64,000 nucleotides of DNA from Verrucomicrobiaceae bacterium. Lineage in GTDB: Bacteria > Verrucomicrobiota > Verrucomicrobiia > Verrucomicrobiales > Verrucomicrobiaceae. Where the stretch lies: the NCBI GenBank assembly GCA_027484445.1, contig JAIXSY010000025.1, forward strand, positions 1-64,000. The letters run 5' to 3'. Shown one piece after another: positions 51,019 through 59,718 of the stretch (its first letter is position 1; each line of letters begins with the position of its first letter). Under the pieces are notes generated by a model that had not been told where the DNA came from, searched no databases, and was given only the letters and a program-made list of their open reading frames with translations. Both the position numbers and the translations under genes were made by a program.

Positions 51019-51047
51019 GAGGGGTTGTATAAGGAGCGGAGTTGCAC
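51019..51047 (+). promoter_or_regulatory. Putative ECF promoter, copy B
   Basis: GAGGGGTT, 11 bp, GGAGTTGCAC, the best match to the shared element. It lies 23 bp before the small secreted protein at 51071, which heads the Cus-like efflux operon, so it would place the copper/silver pump under the same sigma factor as the local Cys-rich genes. Confidence 0.68.
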
Positions 51048-51070
51048 CAGCACGAACGCTTCTTCCCGTC

Positions 51071-51442
51071 ATGAACTGCCCTTGGATCAAAACCTTCATC
51101 ACCGCCTTCCTCTGGATGGCGGTGATCGCTGGTGCCGGGGCGGCAGTTGGAGCAGGAAACGGCGAAAGCGAGGTCAAAACCGCCCCTTGTGAGCAGGGTT
51201 GCTGCATCAACGGCGAATGCGGATGCAGCATGGCTCCCGCGCAGACGCCGGAGGCTCCCAATCCTGCGCTGCCTGCGCAGACAACACCAGTCTCAAAGCT
51301 CATGCCGCTAGCGCTGCCTTTGGCGGAAAAAGGGCTGCACCCTCTGGCTGGCACGCCGGAGACTCGGGCTGTCATTATGCCCGCAGCAGCACGGCCACAC
51401 CGGCCAGCGGCGCTGACGCTGCACTGCGCCCTTCTCATCTGA
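51071..51442 (+). CDS. Small secreted Cys-rich protein heading the Cus-like operon
   Basis: About 123 aa from the ATG at 51071 with a signal sequence (FITAFLWMAVIAGAGAAVGAG). A compact cysteine cluster follows (PCEQGCCINGECGCSMAP), then a Pro/Ala-rich region. It is preceded by the best ECF motif and followed by the outer-membrane factor, matching the small-protein-then-factor order of operons 1 and 2. A metal-binding periplasmic role is likely. Confidence 0.65.
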   Translation: MNCPWIKTFITAFLWMAVIAGAGAAVGAGNGESEVKTAPCEQGCCINGECGCSMAPAQTPEAPNPALPAQTTPVSKLMPLALPLAEKGLHPLAGTPETRAVIMPAAARPHRPAALTLHCALLI

Positions 51443-51527
51443 ATTGGCGGACTCTGACAGGTGAATTGTGCCCGCACACCACGGGCAACGACCTCGGATG
51501 CTCCACCCCTTTTTCGATGAGAACCCC

Positions 51528-52808
51528 ATGAAACGCATTTCCTTCCCCACTTTGCAGGCATTGGCCTTCGCCAGCCTCAGCCTCACGGCCTCCGCCGCTG
51601 AGGACACACCCGCCACTGTCACTTCTTCCTGGATTGGCCGACTCGCCCAGGAGGCGGTAGCCAGTCATCCCTCCATTCAAGCCGCAAGAGCGCGGACGGA
51701 GGCCGCCACCGCAGCCATCGGTGCGATCAGGCTTTGGCAAGACCCGCAGCTCGGGCTGGGCACGCTGTTCGCCAGCCAGATGAACCGCCAGGGCAACGGC
51801 GACATCTCCGTGGGCATTGATCAGATGCTCCCCCGCCCGAAGCTCTACCAGGCGGAAAAGCGCCGGGCGGTGGCGGATGAACTGACACTGAAAGCCTCAC
51901 GCCAACAAACCGCGAACGAACTCAGCCTCATGGTGGCGCAGGCCGTGCTGGAACTCGCTCTCGCGGATGAAGTGGTGCGCTTGCAGGGCGAAAATGTCCG
52001 CTGGCTGCAAACCATCGTGAAGACCGCCGAGGAACGCTCCAAAAGCCCGGATGCGACCGCCACGGAGACGCTGCGTCTGGAAAGCGAGCTGGCGGTGCAG
52101 CAGCAAACCCTCGCCACCGCGGAACGTCAGCGCGGCCAGTTTGCCACCACGTTGAATTTGCTCCTCGGACGCCCGGCGGAGCGTGGCTGGCCTGCTCTCG
52201 CTCTACCTGGGAAGCCCTTGCCCACCTCCACATTCGCAGCGCTGAAAGTGAAGCTGGAGCGTCAAAATCCCAAGCTCGCCGCCATGCGTCATCAGGTGGA
52301 CGGAGCGCAGGCGGACGCGGATGCGGCCCGCGAGAAGCGCAAGCCGGCCTTCAGCGTCGGCTTGCAGGTCAATTCCTACTCGGGCGGCAACAGCCAGGAT
52401 GTGATGACCATGCTAACCGTGGGCATGAACCTCCCGTGGTTCAATCGTTCCGCCTACAAGGCAGACATCGCCAAAGCGGAGAAGCTGCGTGACGCCACCT
52501 CGAATGATCTCGCGGCTGAACAACGCCTCCTGCTCACCCAGGCCACCGCGCTGCTGACGGAGGCGGAGACGAACCGCCGAGTCGTGGAAGCCTACACGAG
52601 CGAGGTGCTGCCTAAGTCGGAAAAGACCGTGGAGACGCTGCAAAACGCATGGATTTCTTCCAAGGCCACACTGCTCGAAGTGCTCGAAGCCCGCCGTGCG
52701 CTGCTCCAGGCACGGCAGGAGCAGAAGCGTTCCCTCGCGGCTCAACACGTCGCCGCTCACTCGCTGGCATCGCTCACCGGCGGCCCCCTTTCACCATCGA
52801 CTCGCTAA
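51528..52808 (+). CDS. CusC-like outer-membrane efflux factor
   Basis: About 426 aa from the ATG at 51528 with a signal peptide ending LTASAAE. TolC/OEP helical hairpins are clear: HPSIQAARARTEAATAAIG, LAVQQQTLATAERQRGQFA and a second repeat GMNLPWFNRSAYKADIAKAEKL. It is the channel of the third efflux system; adaptor and pump follow at 4-bp spacing and 4-nt overlap. Confidence 0.88.
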   Translation: MKRISFPTLQALAFASLSLTASAAEDTPATVTSSWIGRLAQEAVASHPSIQAARARTEAATAAIGAIRLWQDPQLGLGTLFASQMNRQGNGDISVGIDQMLPRPKLYQAEKRRAVADELTLKASRQQTANELSLMVAQAVLELALADEVVRLQGENVRWLQTIVKTAEERSKSPDATATETLRLESELAVQQQTLATAERQRGQFATTLNLLLGRPAERGWPALALPGKPLPTSTFAALKVKLERQNPKLAAMRHQVDGAQADADAAREKRKPAFSVGLQVNSYSGGNSQDVMTMLTVGMNLPWFNRSAYKADIAKAEKLRDATSNDLAAEQRLLLTQATALLTEAETNRRVVEAYTSEVLPKSEKTVETLQNAWISSKATLLEVLEARRALLQARQEQKRSLAAQHVAAHSLASLTGGPLSPSTR

Positions 52809-52812
52809 GACC

Positions 52813-54516
52813 ATGAAAAACTTCATCACACTCATCCTCATTATCGCCGCACTCGCCGGAGGCTGGTTCCTCCGCGATCAGTTTGGCGGCATGTCCATGT
52901 CTGCCTCACCCGAATCCGGCAAACGGAAGGTGATCTTTTATCAAAGTGCCATGCACCCCTGGATCAAGAGCGACAAGCCAGGCCGCTGCACCATTTGCGG
53001 CATGGAGCTGACTCCCGTTTATGAAGGAGACAAAGGATTCGATGCAGTGGGCGGAGATGTCGTGTCGCTCACGCAAAATCAAATCCAGGTCATGCAGGTG
53101 CAGACCGTGGAGGCCAAGAAACAGCCGCTTATCAAATCCCTGCCCGTCTCCGGCATCATCAATGACGACCAGCGCCGCCATCGCATCCTCAGCGCGTATG
53201 TGGACGGCCGCGTGGACAAGCTCTTTGCCAATCATCACGGCATTGAGGTCGTGGCGGGAGAACCGCTGGCTCTCATTTATAGCCCGACGCTTTTGCAGGC
53301 AGAGCGCGAGTATCGGCAGCTCACGGGCGAGCTGAAAAAGAACACCGCTCTGCGGCTGCGGCAGTTGGGCCTTGCCGAAAAGCAGATCGTGGCGCTCGAC
53401 TCCAAACCTGCCGAAGCACTTAACTCCGAAATCCTCGCTCCGCTCACCGGCACCGTGGTGGAGCATGAGGTCTTTGAAGGCCAGTATGTCACCATGGGGC
53501 AGAAGCTTTTTGCCATCGCCGATTTCAGCATGATGTGGTTCCTTTTCAATGCTTACGAGCAGGACATGCCGTGGATCAAGATCGGACAAAAGGTGGAGGT
53601 CTCCACGCCCTCGGTGCCGGGAAAAGTCTTCACGGGAGAGATCACCTTCATTGATCCGAACTTCGATGAAGCCACCCGCTCCACCCAAGTGCGCGTCGAA
53701 CTCGCCAATCCTCTTGTCGAGGGCCGTCGCGAGCTGCTGCACCGCCTGTATGCCGAAGGAAGCGTGAAGGTGGAGCTGCCGGAAGTGCTCACCGTGCCAA
53801 AGTCCACCGTCATGCAGACCGGCCCCGAGGCCGTGGTCTATGTCGATCAAGGCGGTGGTGCCTATGCGCGTAGCGTGGTGAAGATCGGGCGACGCGGCGA
53901 CTCGCTGCTGGAAATACTTTCCGGCATCAAGGCGGGCGACAAGATCGTGACGAATGGCAACCTGCTCATCGACGGACAGGCGGAGATGAACCGCTCCTTC
54001 GCTACGCCTGCGGAGCCAATGGCACCTGCCATGCCGATGGCTGATCTCACCGTAGCACAGCAGCAGGCCATCAGCAGCTTCATCAAAGTGGCCGACGCCA
54101 TGGCTGCCGCCCTCTCCGCCGACGATCTCGCCGCCTTCAACAAAGCCAGCGAACCCGCGATGATGCAGACCGGCGAGTTGATCGACACTCTGAAGTCGAA
54201 CGCCGCCCTGAAGACCAAACTCGATGCGCTGGACAAAGCGCGGCATTTTCACGGCTTCACGGACATCAAGCAGGCACGCATCGCCTTCCACACTTTTTCC
54301 ACCGCCGTCACCGCCTTGATTGAGCCGCTGCGCACCGCCAAAGGCGCTCCCGAGTTCAAAGTCTGGGAGTGCATGATGGTGGATCAAATCATCCCCAACG
54401 TCCCCGCCAAAGGCCGCTGGGTTCAGCTCGGCACACGCGCCGGACACAACCCCTACTTCGGCGCTGACATGCTGGAGTGCGTGAAGGAAATCAAACCAGG
54501 GGAGGCGCTGCCATGA
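52813..54516 (+). CDS. CusB-like adaptor with N-terminal heavy-metal-binding and C-terminal accessory domains
   Basis: About 567 aa from the ATG at 52813. An N-terminal anchor is followed by a heavy-metal-binding motif (YQSAMHPWIKSDKPGRCTICGMELTPVYEG), then the adaptor core (LPVSGIINDDQRRHRILSAYVDGRVDKLFANHHG; IGQKVEVSTPSVPGKVFTGEI). A C-terminal DUF3347-like helical domain follows (ISSFIKVADAMAAALSADDL to the end), with a HNPYFGADMLEC metal-binding-like ending. The C-M-x-M/H-rich parts fit Cu(I)/Ag(I). Its stop overlaps the pump start. Confidence 0.88.
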   Translation: MKNFITLILIIAALAGGWFLRDQFGGMSMSASPESGKRKVIFYQSAMHPWIKSDKPGRCTICGMELTPVYEGDKGFDAVGGDVVSLTQNQIQVMQVQTVEAKKQPLIKSLPVSGIINDDQRRHRILSAYVDGRVDKLFANHHGIEVVAGEPLALIYSPTLLQAEREYRQLTGELKKNTALRLRQLGLAEKQIVALDSKPAEALNSEILAPLTGTVVEHEVFEGQYVTMGQKLFAIADFSMMWFLFNAYEQDMPWIKIGQKVEVSTPSVPGKVFTGEITFIDPNFDEATRSTQVRVELANPLVEGRRELLHRLYAEGSVKVELPEVLTVPKSTVMQTGPEAVVYVDQGGGAYARSVVKIGRRGDSLLEILSGIKAGDKIVTNGNLLIDGQAEMNRSFATPAEPMAPAMPMADLTVAQQQAISSFIKVADAMAAALSADDLAAFNKASEPAMMQTGELIDTLKSNAALKTKLDALDKARHFHGFTDIKQARIAFHTFSTAVTALIEPLRTAKGAPEFKVWECMMVDQIIPNVPAKGRWVQLGTRAGHNPYFGADMLECVKEIKPGEALP

Positions 54517-57500
54517 TCGAGGCCATCATTCATTGGAGCCTGAAAAATCGTTTCCTCGTCGCCTGTGCGGCGCTCCTGCTCATCGCGTTGGGTGTGAGGG
54601 CCATCTACCTCACGCCGGTGGATGCCATTCCAGATCTCACGGAGAACCAGGTGCTCGTGTATGCGGACTTCATGGGCCGCAGTCCGCAGGAGGTGGAGGA
54701 TCAAGTCACGTTTCCGCTTTCCACCGGTCTGCAAGGTCTCGCTGGCGTCAAAGAAGTGCGGGCCACCTCCATGTTCGGCTTCTCGCTCATCACCATCATC
54801 TTCGAGGACAAGGTGGACACTTACTTTGCCCGAGCGCGAGTGCTGGAGCGGCTGAACTACCTGCAAGCCTCCATGCCCGAGGGCGTGAAGCCGCAGCTCG
54901 GCCCCGACGCCTCGGGCCTCGGCTGGGTGTATCAGTATTACTTCGATGTGGATGCCACGCAGGCCAAGGACGGCGGCTACGACCTCGCGCAACTCCGCTC
55001 GCTCCAGGACTGGTATGTGCGCTACCAGCTCGCCAGTGTGCAAGGCGTGGCGGAGGTGGCGAGTATCGGCGGCTTTGTGAAGCAGTATCAGGTGGAGCTG
55101 AACTCCACGAAGATGCGTGCCACCAACGTCACCCTCATGGATGTGATGACCGCCGTGCAAAGCGCCAACCTCAATGTCGGTGGCAAGGTGGTGGAGGAAA
55201 ACGGCGCGGAGTTCGTGCTGCGCGGCATCGGCCTCGTCACCAGTGTGGAAGACCTCGAACTCGTCACCGTGAAGGCGATGGAAGGCACGCCGGTCTATTT
55301 GAAAGACATTGCCACCGTGCAGATAGGAGGCGACTTCCGCCGTGGTGCGCTCGACTTGAACGGCCATGAAGCCGTGGGCGGCACCGTCGTCATGCGCACC
55401 GGCGAAAACGCCAAAGCAGTGATCGAGCGCATCAAAGAAAAGATCGCTCAGATCGCCCCCAGCCTGCCGCCTGGAGTCACCATCAAGCCGTTCTATGATC
55501 GCAGTGAACTCATCGACAACACCATCGGCACGCTCAAGCACGCGCTGCTGGAGGAGTTCATCCTCGTCACCCTCGCCCACATCATTTTCCTCTGGCACTT
55601 CCGCAGCATCCTCATCGTCACACTGCCGCTGCCGATCTCCATTTTGATCTCTTTCCTGCTGATGAAGGAGTTCGGCATCACCAGCAACATCATGTCCCTC
55701 ACCGGCATCGCCATCGCCATTGGCGTGCTGGTGGACGCGGCCATCGTCGTCACGGAAAATGTCATCCGGCACTGCGAGGAGGCCGAGCACAAAAAGGGAG
55801 CGCGGCTTGATGCCCAAGAGACTTGGGACGTGACCCTCGCCGCCTGCACACAGGTCGGACGGCCCATCTTCTTCGCCATGGCGATCATCATCCTCGCCTT
55901 CGTGCCCGTCTTTGCGCTCAGCGGGCAGGAGGGGAAGCTATTCCACCCGCTCGCCTTCACCAAGACCTTTGCCATGATCGGCTCCACACTGCTCGCCGTC
56001 ACGCTGGTGCCCGTCTTGTGCTCTTTGCTCGTGCGCGGTCCGTTTCATGCGGAGGAAAGCAACATCGTGATGAAGTTCCTCCTGCGCCTCTACGAGCCGA
56101 CGCTGAACTGGGCGCTCAATCATCGCAAAACCGTCATCGGCATGGCGATGATGATCCTCGGTGTCTCACTGCTGACCGCGTTTGGATTGCCCCGCAGCAC
56201 CGTGAAAAAAATCCGCGATGCAGGCTATCCCCGCCTCGCTGATGCCGTGACTGGATTTGGCAAAGAGTTCATGCCGCCGCTCAATGAAGGCAGCCTGCTC
56301 TACATGCCGGTGATGATGCCCAAGACCGGCCTCAAAGAAATCCAGCGCGTCATGTCCTGGCAGGACACCGTCATCGCCGCCACGCCCGAGGTCGAATCCG
56401 TGGCGGGCAAGCTGGGCCGTTTTGAAACCGCCACCGATCCCGCGCCCACCGAGATGCTGGAGACCACCATCATGCTCAAGCCCGAATACATCCCCGATGG
56501 CCGCTGGAGCGTGAAGCGCAATCCCGCCTGGCGTGAAGGCATGACGGTGGAAAAGCTCAAAGCCGAACTCACCGAAAAGATGAAGCAGGTGCCCGGCTAT
56601 GTGCCCGCCTTTCTCCAGCCCATCGAAAACCGCATCCTCATGCTCTACACCGGCATCCGCGCACAGGTCGGCGTGAAGATCTATGGCGACAACCTCGACG
56701 CCATTCAGCGCAAAGCCTTCGAGATCGAAAAACTCATCAACAGCATCGAGGGAGCCGCAGGAGTCTCGCCCTCCCGTGTGCAGGGCAAGCCCTACCTCAA
56801 CGTGCAAGTGGATCGTCAGGCCATGGCCCGCTACGGTCTCAGCGCCAAGGACGTGCTCGATGCGGTGGAGATCGTCATCGGTGGCAAAAATGTCAGCACC
56901 ACCATCGAAGGCCGTCAGCGGTTCCCCATTCAGATCCGCGTGCAGCGTGGCGAGCGCGATGACATCGAAAAGCTCAGCAGCATCCTCGTGGCCGCACGTT
57001 CCGGCATGAGCGCATCAAGTTTACCGCCAATGAGCGGCGGCATGACGGCCCAGGCACCCGCAACACCCACAAACACCGCACCCGTCACCTACATCCCCCT
57101 CGGCATGGTCGCCAAGATCACCCGCGAAATCGGTGCCAACGAGATCGCCAGCGAGAACGGTCGTCTTCGTTCCTATGTGCAGGCCAACGTGCAGGATCGT
57201 GATCTCGGCGGCTTCGTGCTGGAGGTCGAGCAAAAGCTCAAGACCATCGACTGGGAAGGCATGACCTACAAAATGACCGGCGAGTATGAAAACCAGCGCC
57301 GCTTCGTGCAGACCATGCAGATCGTCTTCCCCATCGTGCTTCTCATCATCTTTGTGCTGCTTTACATCGTCTATCACAGCGCCCTGGAAGCCGCGCACGT
57401 CATGCTCGCCGTGCCCTTCGCTTTGAGCGGTGGAGTGCTGCTGCAAAAACTCCTCGGCTACAACTTCAACGGAGCCGTCTGGGTCGGCTACATAGCCCTC

Positions 57501-57881
57501 TTTGGCACCGCCGTTCAGACCGGCGTCGTCATGGTCGTCTATCTGGAGGAAACCGTGAAGGCCCGCATGGCCCAGCTTGGCACCGCCTTCGCCTACAGCG
57601 ATCTCGTGCAAGCTGTCAAGGACGGCGCACGCCTGCGCCTGCGCCCCAAAGTGATGACTGTCGCCACCATCGTAGCCTCCCTGCTGCCCATCATGTGGAG
57701 CCACCGCCAAGGTTCCGAAGTCATGCAACCCCTCGCCACCCCCGTCATCGGCGGCATGATCTCAAGCCTCGTCCACATTCTCATTGTCACGCCGGTGATC
57801 TTCCTCTGGCTGAGAGGCCGTGAACACAGCACTGCAAATAGGCCGACAAAAATCGGAGACGCTTCATCTTCTTCCCCCTGA
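54513..57881 (+). CDS. CusA-like Cu/Ag RND efflux pump
   Basis: About 1122 aa from the ATG at 54513, set by GGGGAGG just upstream. HME-RND layout with [30 protein letters not shown]-type start ([15 protein letters not shown]) and TM4 motif [19 protein letters not shown], which is the CusA rather than CzcA variant. Met residues in the periplasmic cleft (for example the [14 protein letters not shown] segment) fit monovalent copper or silver. With the adaptor carrying a heavy-metal-binding domain this is a Cus-type tripartite pump. Confidence 0.9.
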   Translation: [1122 protein letters not shown]

Positions 57882-57910
57882 TATGGCATGGTGACAGCCC
57901 AACTCGATCA

Positions 57911-58366
57911 CTATGCAGCAGAGATGACTTGATCGACAAACACTCTGAAATCAGGATCAAAATACCCTTTTCGTTGTTCCCACACAAATCTTGGGACGGG
58001 TCTGCCCAAAAAGTTTTGGATGTCCATTTCAAGCCCTTCGAGGACTTTGACTTCACCGCCCAGTATCGCCCGATACCAGCAATGCAGGTGAAACAGCAAC
58101 AACATCACAAACTGACTTTCCTCTGGTGTCACTGGCTTCGTGTAAAGGTCAGCCAAAGGATCGCGAACACGGGCAAGCTTCGGATTTCCCTGGCTCTCGT
58201 CCCAGATGTCTCGGTGTTGTTCTGTCAGTCTGACGAGATTGGAAAGTCGTCTCGATTTGGTGTTTTCGCGATAGCTGGCAGCCGTAAAAGCCAAGCTGGA
58301 GATTATTCCAACAGCCGAGAGAAGGTCAAACGCATGATTACCCATCCACGATATGAAGCCGGGCAT
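57911..58366 (-). CDS. Membrane-anchored protein of unknown function
   Basis: About 151 aa from the ATG at 58366; a longer in-frame start at 58489 adds an unlikely extension. One hydrophobic helix near the start (LLSAVGIISSLAFTAASY) is followed by a basic helix (SRRLSNLVRLTEQHRDIWDE) and an acidic C-terminal region (PVTPEESQFVMLLLFHLHCWY). This pattern occurs in many small single-helix membrane proteins of unknown role. It is convergent with the Cus pump gene. Confidence 0.6.
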   Translation of the reverse strand: MPGFISWMGNHAFDLLSAVGIISSLAFTAASYRENTKSRRLSNLVRLTEQHRDIWDESQGNPKLARVRDPLADLYTKPVTPEESQFVMLLLFHLHCWYRAILGGEVKVLEGLEMDIQNFLGRPVPRFVWEQRKGYFDPDFRVFVDQVISAA

Positions 58367-58409
58367 ATTGCGCCCATCATACCATGAAGACCGCGCTTGA
58401 TGCCAGTCG

Positions 58410-58655
58410 TCAGGCCTTGGCTGGAATATCCCCTTTCGCATCCACCAAGATGCGGCGGGGAACGCGGACGATTCTTTCATCGGGGCCACAGCCAGCCGTC
58501 GCGGGCAGAAGGGGCTTGGCAGCGTCCGTCATGTCGATGCCAATGATGGCGAAGTCACCGTCTGCGAGTTCCCAGATGTCGGGACAGTTTTCTAAAGCGG
58601 GGGTCTGCTGGCCGTTGGCATGAGGATCAGGGCCGATTCTGCGTAGGAAGGTCAT
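58410..58655 (-). CDS. Small protein of unknown function divergent from an XRE regulator
   Basis: An 81-aa protein with the recurring pattern CPDIWELADGDFAIIGIDMTD, then GPDERIVRVPRRILVDA. Similar small proteins accompany HTH regulators in actinobacteria and others. A toxin-antitoxin or regulatory pair with the XRE gene is possible but unproven. It is transcribed away from 58736 with an operator-like repeat between them. Confidence 0.62.
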   Translation of the reverse strand: MTFLRRIGPDPHANGQQTPALENCPDIWELADGDFAIIGIDMTDAAKPLLPATAGCGPDERIVRVPRRILVDAKGDIPAKA

Positions 58656-58735
58656 GGCGTTTTAGATGTGGTTTAGAGTCCTAGAATACCTGCTCTCATT
58701 TTGGAGGCAAGCGGTTTTGCTGGCAAAAAGCGAGC
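58656..58735. promoter_or_regulatory. Divergent control region with operator-like palindrome
   Basis: TTTTGC-TG-GCAAAA (58715-58728) is a 14-bp palindrome next to the GTG of the XRE gene, a plausible binding site for the XRE protein. Two TTTAGA direct repeats lie nearer the minus-strand gene. No clear -35/-10 pair could be fixed. Confidence 0.4.
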
Positions 58736-58987
58736 GTGAATAAGCCACTCCACGGCAAGCGCTCCAAAATCTTCTGCGAACACATACGCTCGCTGAGGGA
58801 GAAGGCTGGCATGACACAGCGCGATTTGGCTGCGGCCCTGGGGCGCGAGCACGGGATGGTGGCTCGCATCGAACTGGGTGAACGAAGGGTGGACATGATC
58901 GAGGCTTTTGATGTATTTGAAGCGCTGGGAGCTGATCCTGCCGAGGAAACGCTCGAACTCATGAAGAAATTCAAGGACGCCAAGTGA
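58736..58987 (+). CDS. XRE-family transcriptional regulator
   Basis: An 83-aa HTH protein from a GTG start: IRSLREKAGMTQRDLAAALGREHGMVARIELGERRVDM contains the Cro/CI helix-turn-helix. The rest is a short helical tail. It divergently neighbours the small gene at 58410 with a palindrome between them, so mutual control is likely. Start choice is uncertain, as no SD lies at the usual distance. Confidence 0.8.
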   Translation: MNKPLHGKRSKIFCEHIRSLREKAGMTQRDLAAALGREHGMVARIELGERRVDMIEAFDVFEALGADPAEETLELMKKFKDAK

Positions 58988-59010
58988 ACCTTTAACCCTC
59001 CCCCACCACG

Positions 59011-59718
59011 ATGTTTGGCCTCTGGAAAAAACGCAAACCGGAAGAACTCAGGTCGCCGACCTACACGCTGATCGACGGGTTTGAAACGTCCACCGATGCT
59101 TTTTACCAGAGCATCGAACAAGAGCTGAACACCCGGAATGTGCCGGGCCTGGAGTTGGTGCGGCTCGATTATCGAGAAGGCGGCCCTCTTTCATCCAAAC
59201 GAGACTACCTCCGCATGAGACGTGAGCGACTGACCTTTGATCTGTGCTCAGCGCCGTTTGGAACGTCGTGGTTCTTCTCCTACCGCTTTTGTGAAATTCC
59301 CGCGCCGTTTCCAGCATTGCAGTTGTTGATCGTCGCCGGGCTGCTGACCGCTCTTGTTTTCGGCTATATCGCCTTATTTGGCACGCTTTGGGGAGGAATC
59401 ACCATCGGGATGACTGCGATTGGCTTTGCTCTTCTGCTGCGCAATACGCTGACACTTGGCTTTGAAGACTTCGATGCCTGGCTTCTGACGGTGCCAGTTT
59501 TCGGTCGTGTCTATGAGGCACTCTTTCGCAAGGAGACCTTTTTCCGCCAGGACACACGATTCATGTATGTCGAAATGATGGAGCGGGTCATCCAGGACAA
59601 GATCAAGGAAGTCACGGCCTCGGAAGGTATCGAGAAAGTGGAGTTCATCGAAGCCAGGCCAGACCTTCACCCACTGCTCGCACGGATGGTTCAGGCTCCG
59701 ATACGAACGAGCGCATGA
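59011..59718 (+). CDS. Membrane protein of unknown function
   Basis: A 235-aa protein with a cytosolic N-terminal segment ([18 protein letters not shown]) and two hydrophobic segments in the middle ([37 protein letters not shown]). A further cytosolic region follows. It is coupled to the large ATPase gene by a 4-nt overlap. I recognise no family; a role with the ATPase complex is likely. Confidence 0.65.
   Translation: [235 protein letters not shown]

Noticed and set aside
52906..54447. 513-aa minus-strand frame opposite the CusB-like gene
   Set aside because: Shadow frame; the plus-strand adaptor has clear domain motifs throughout.
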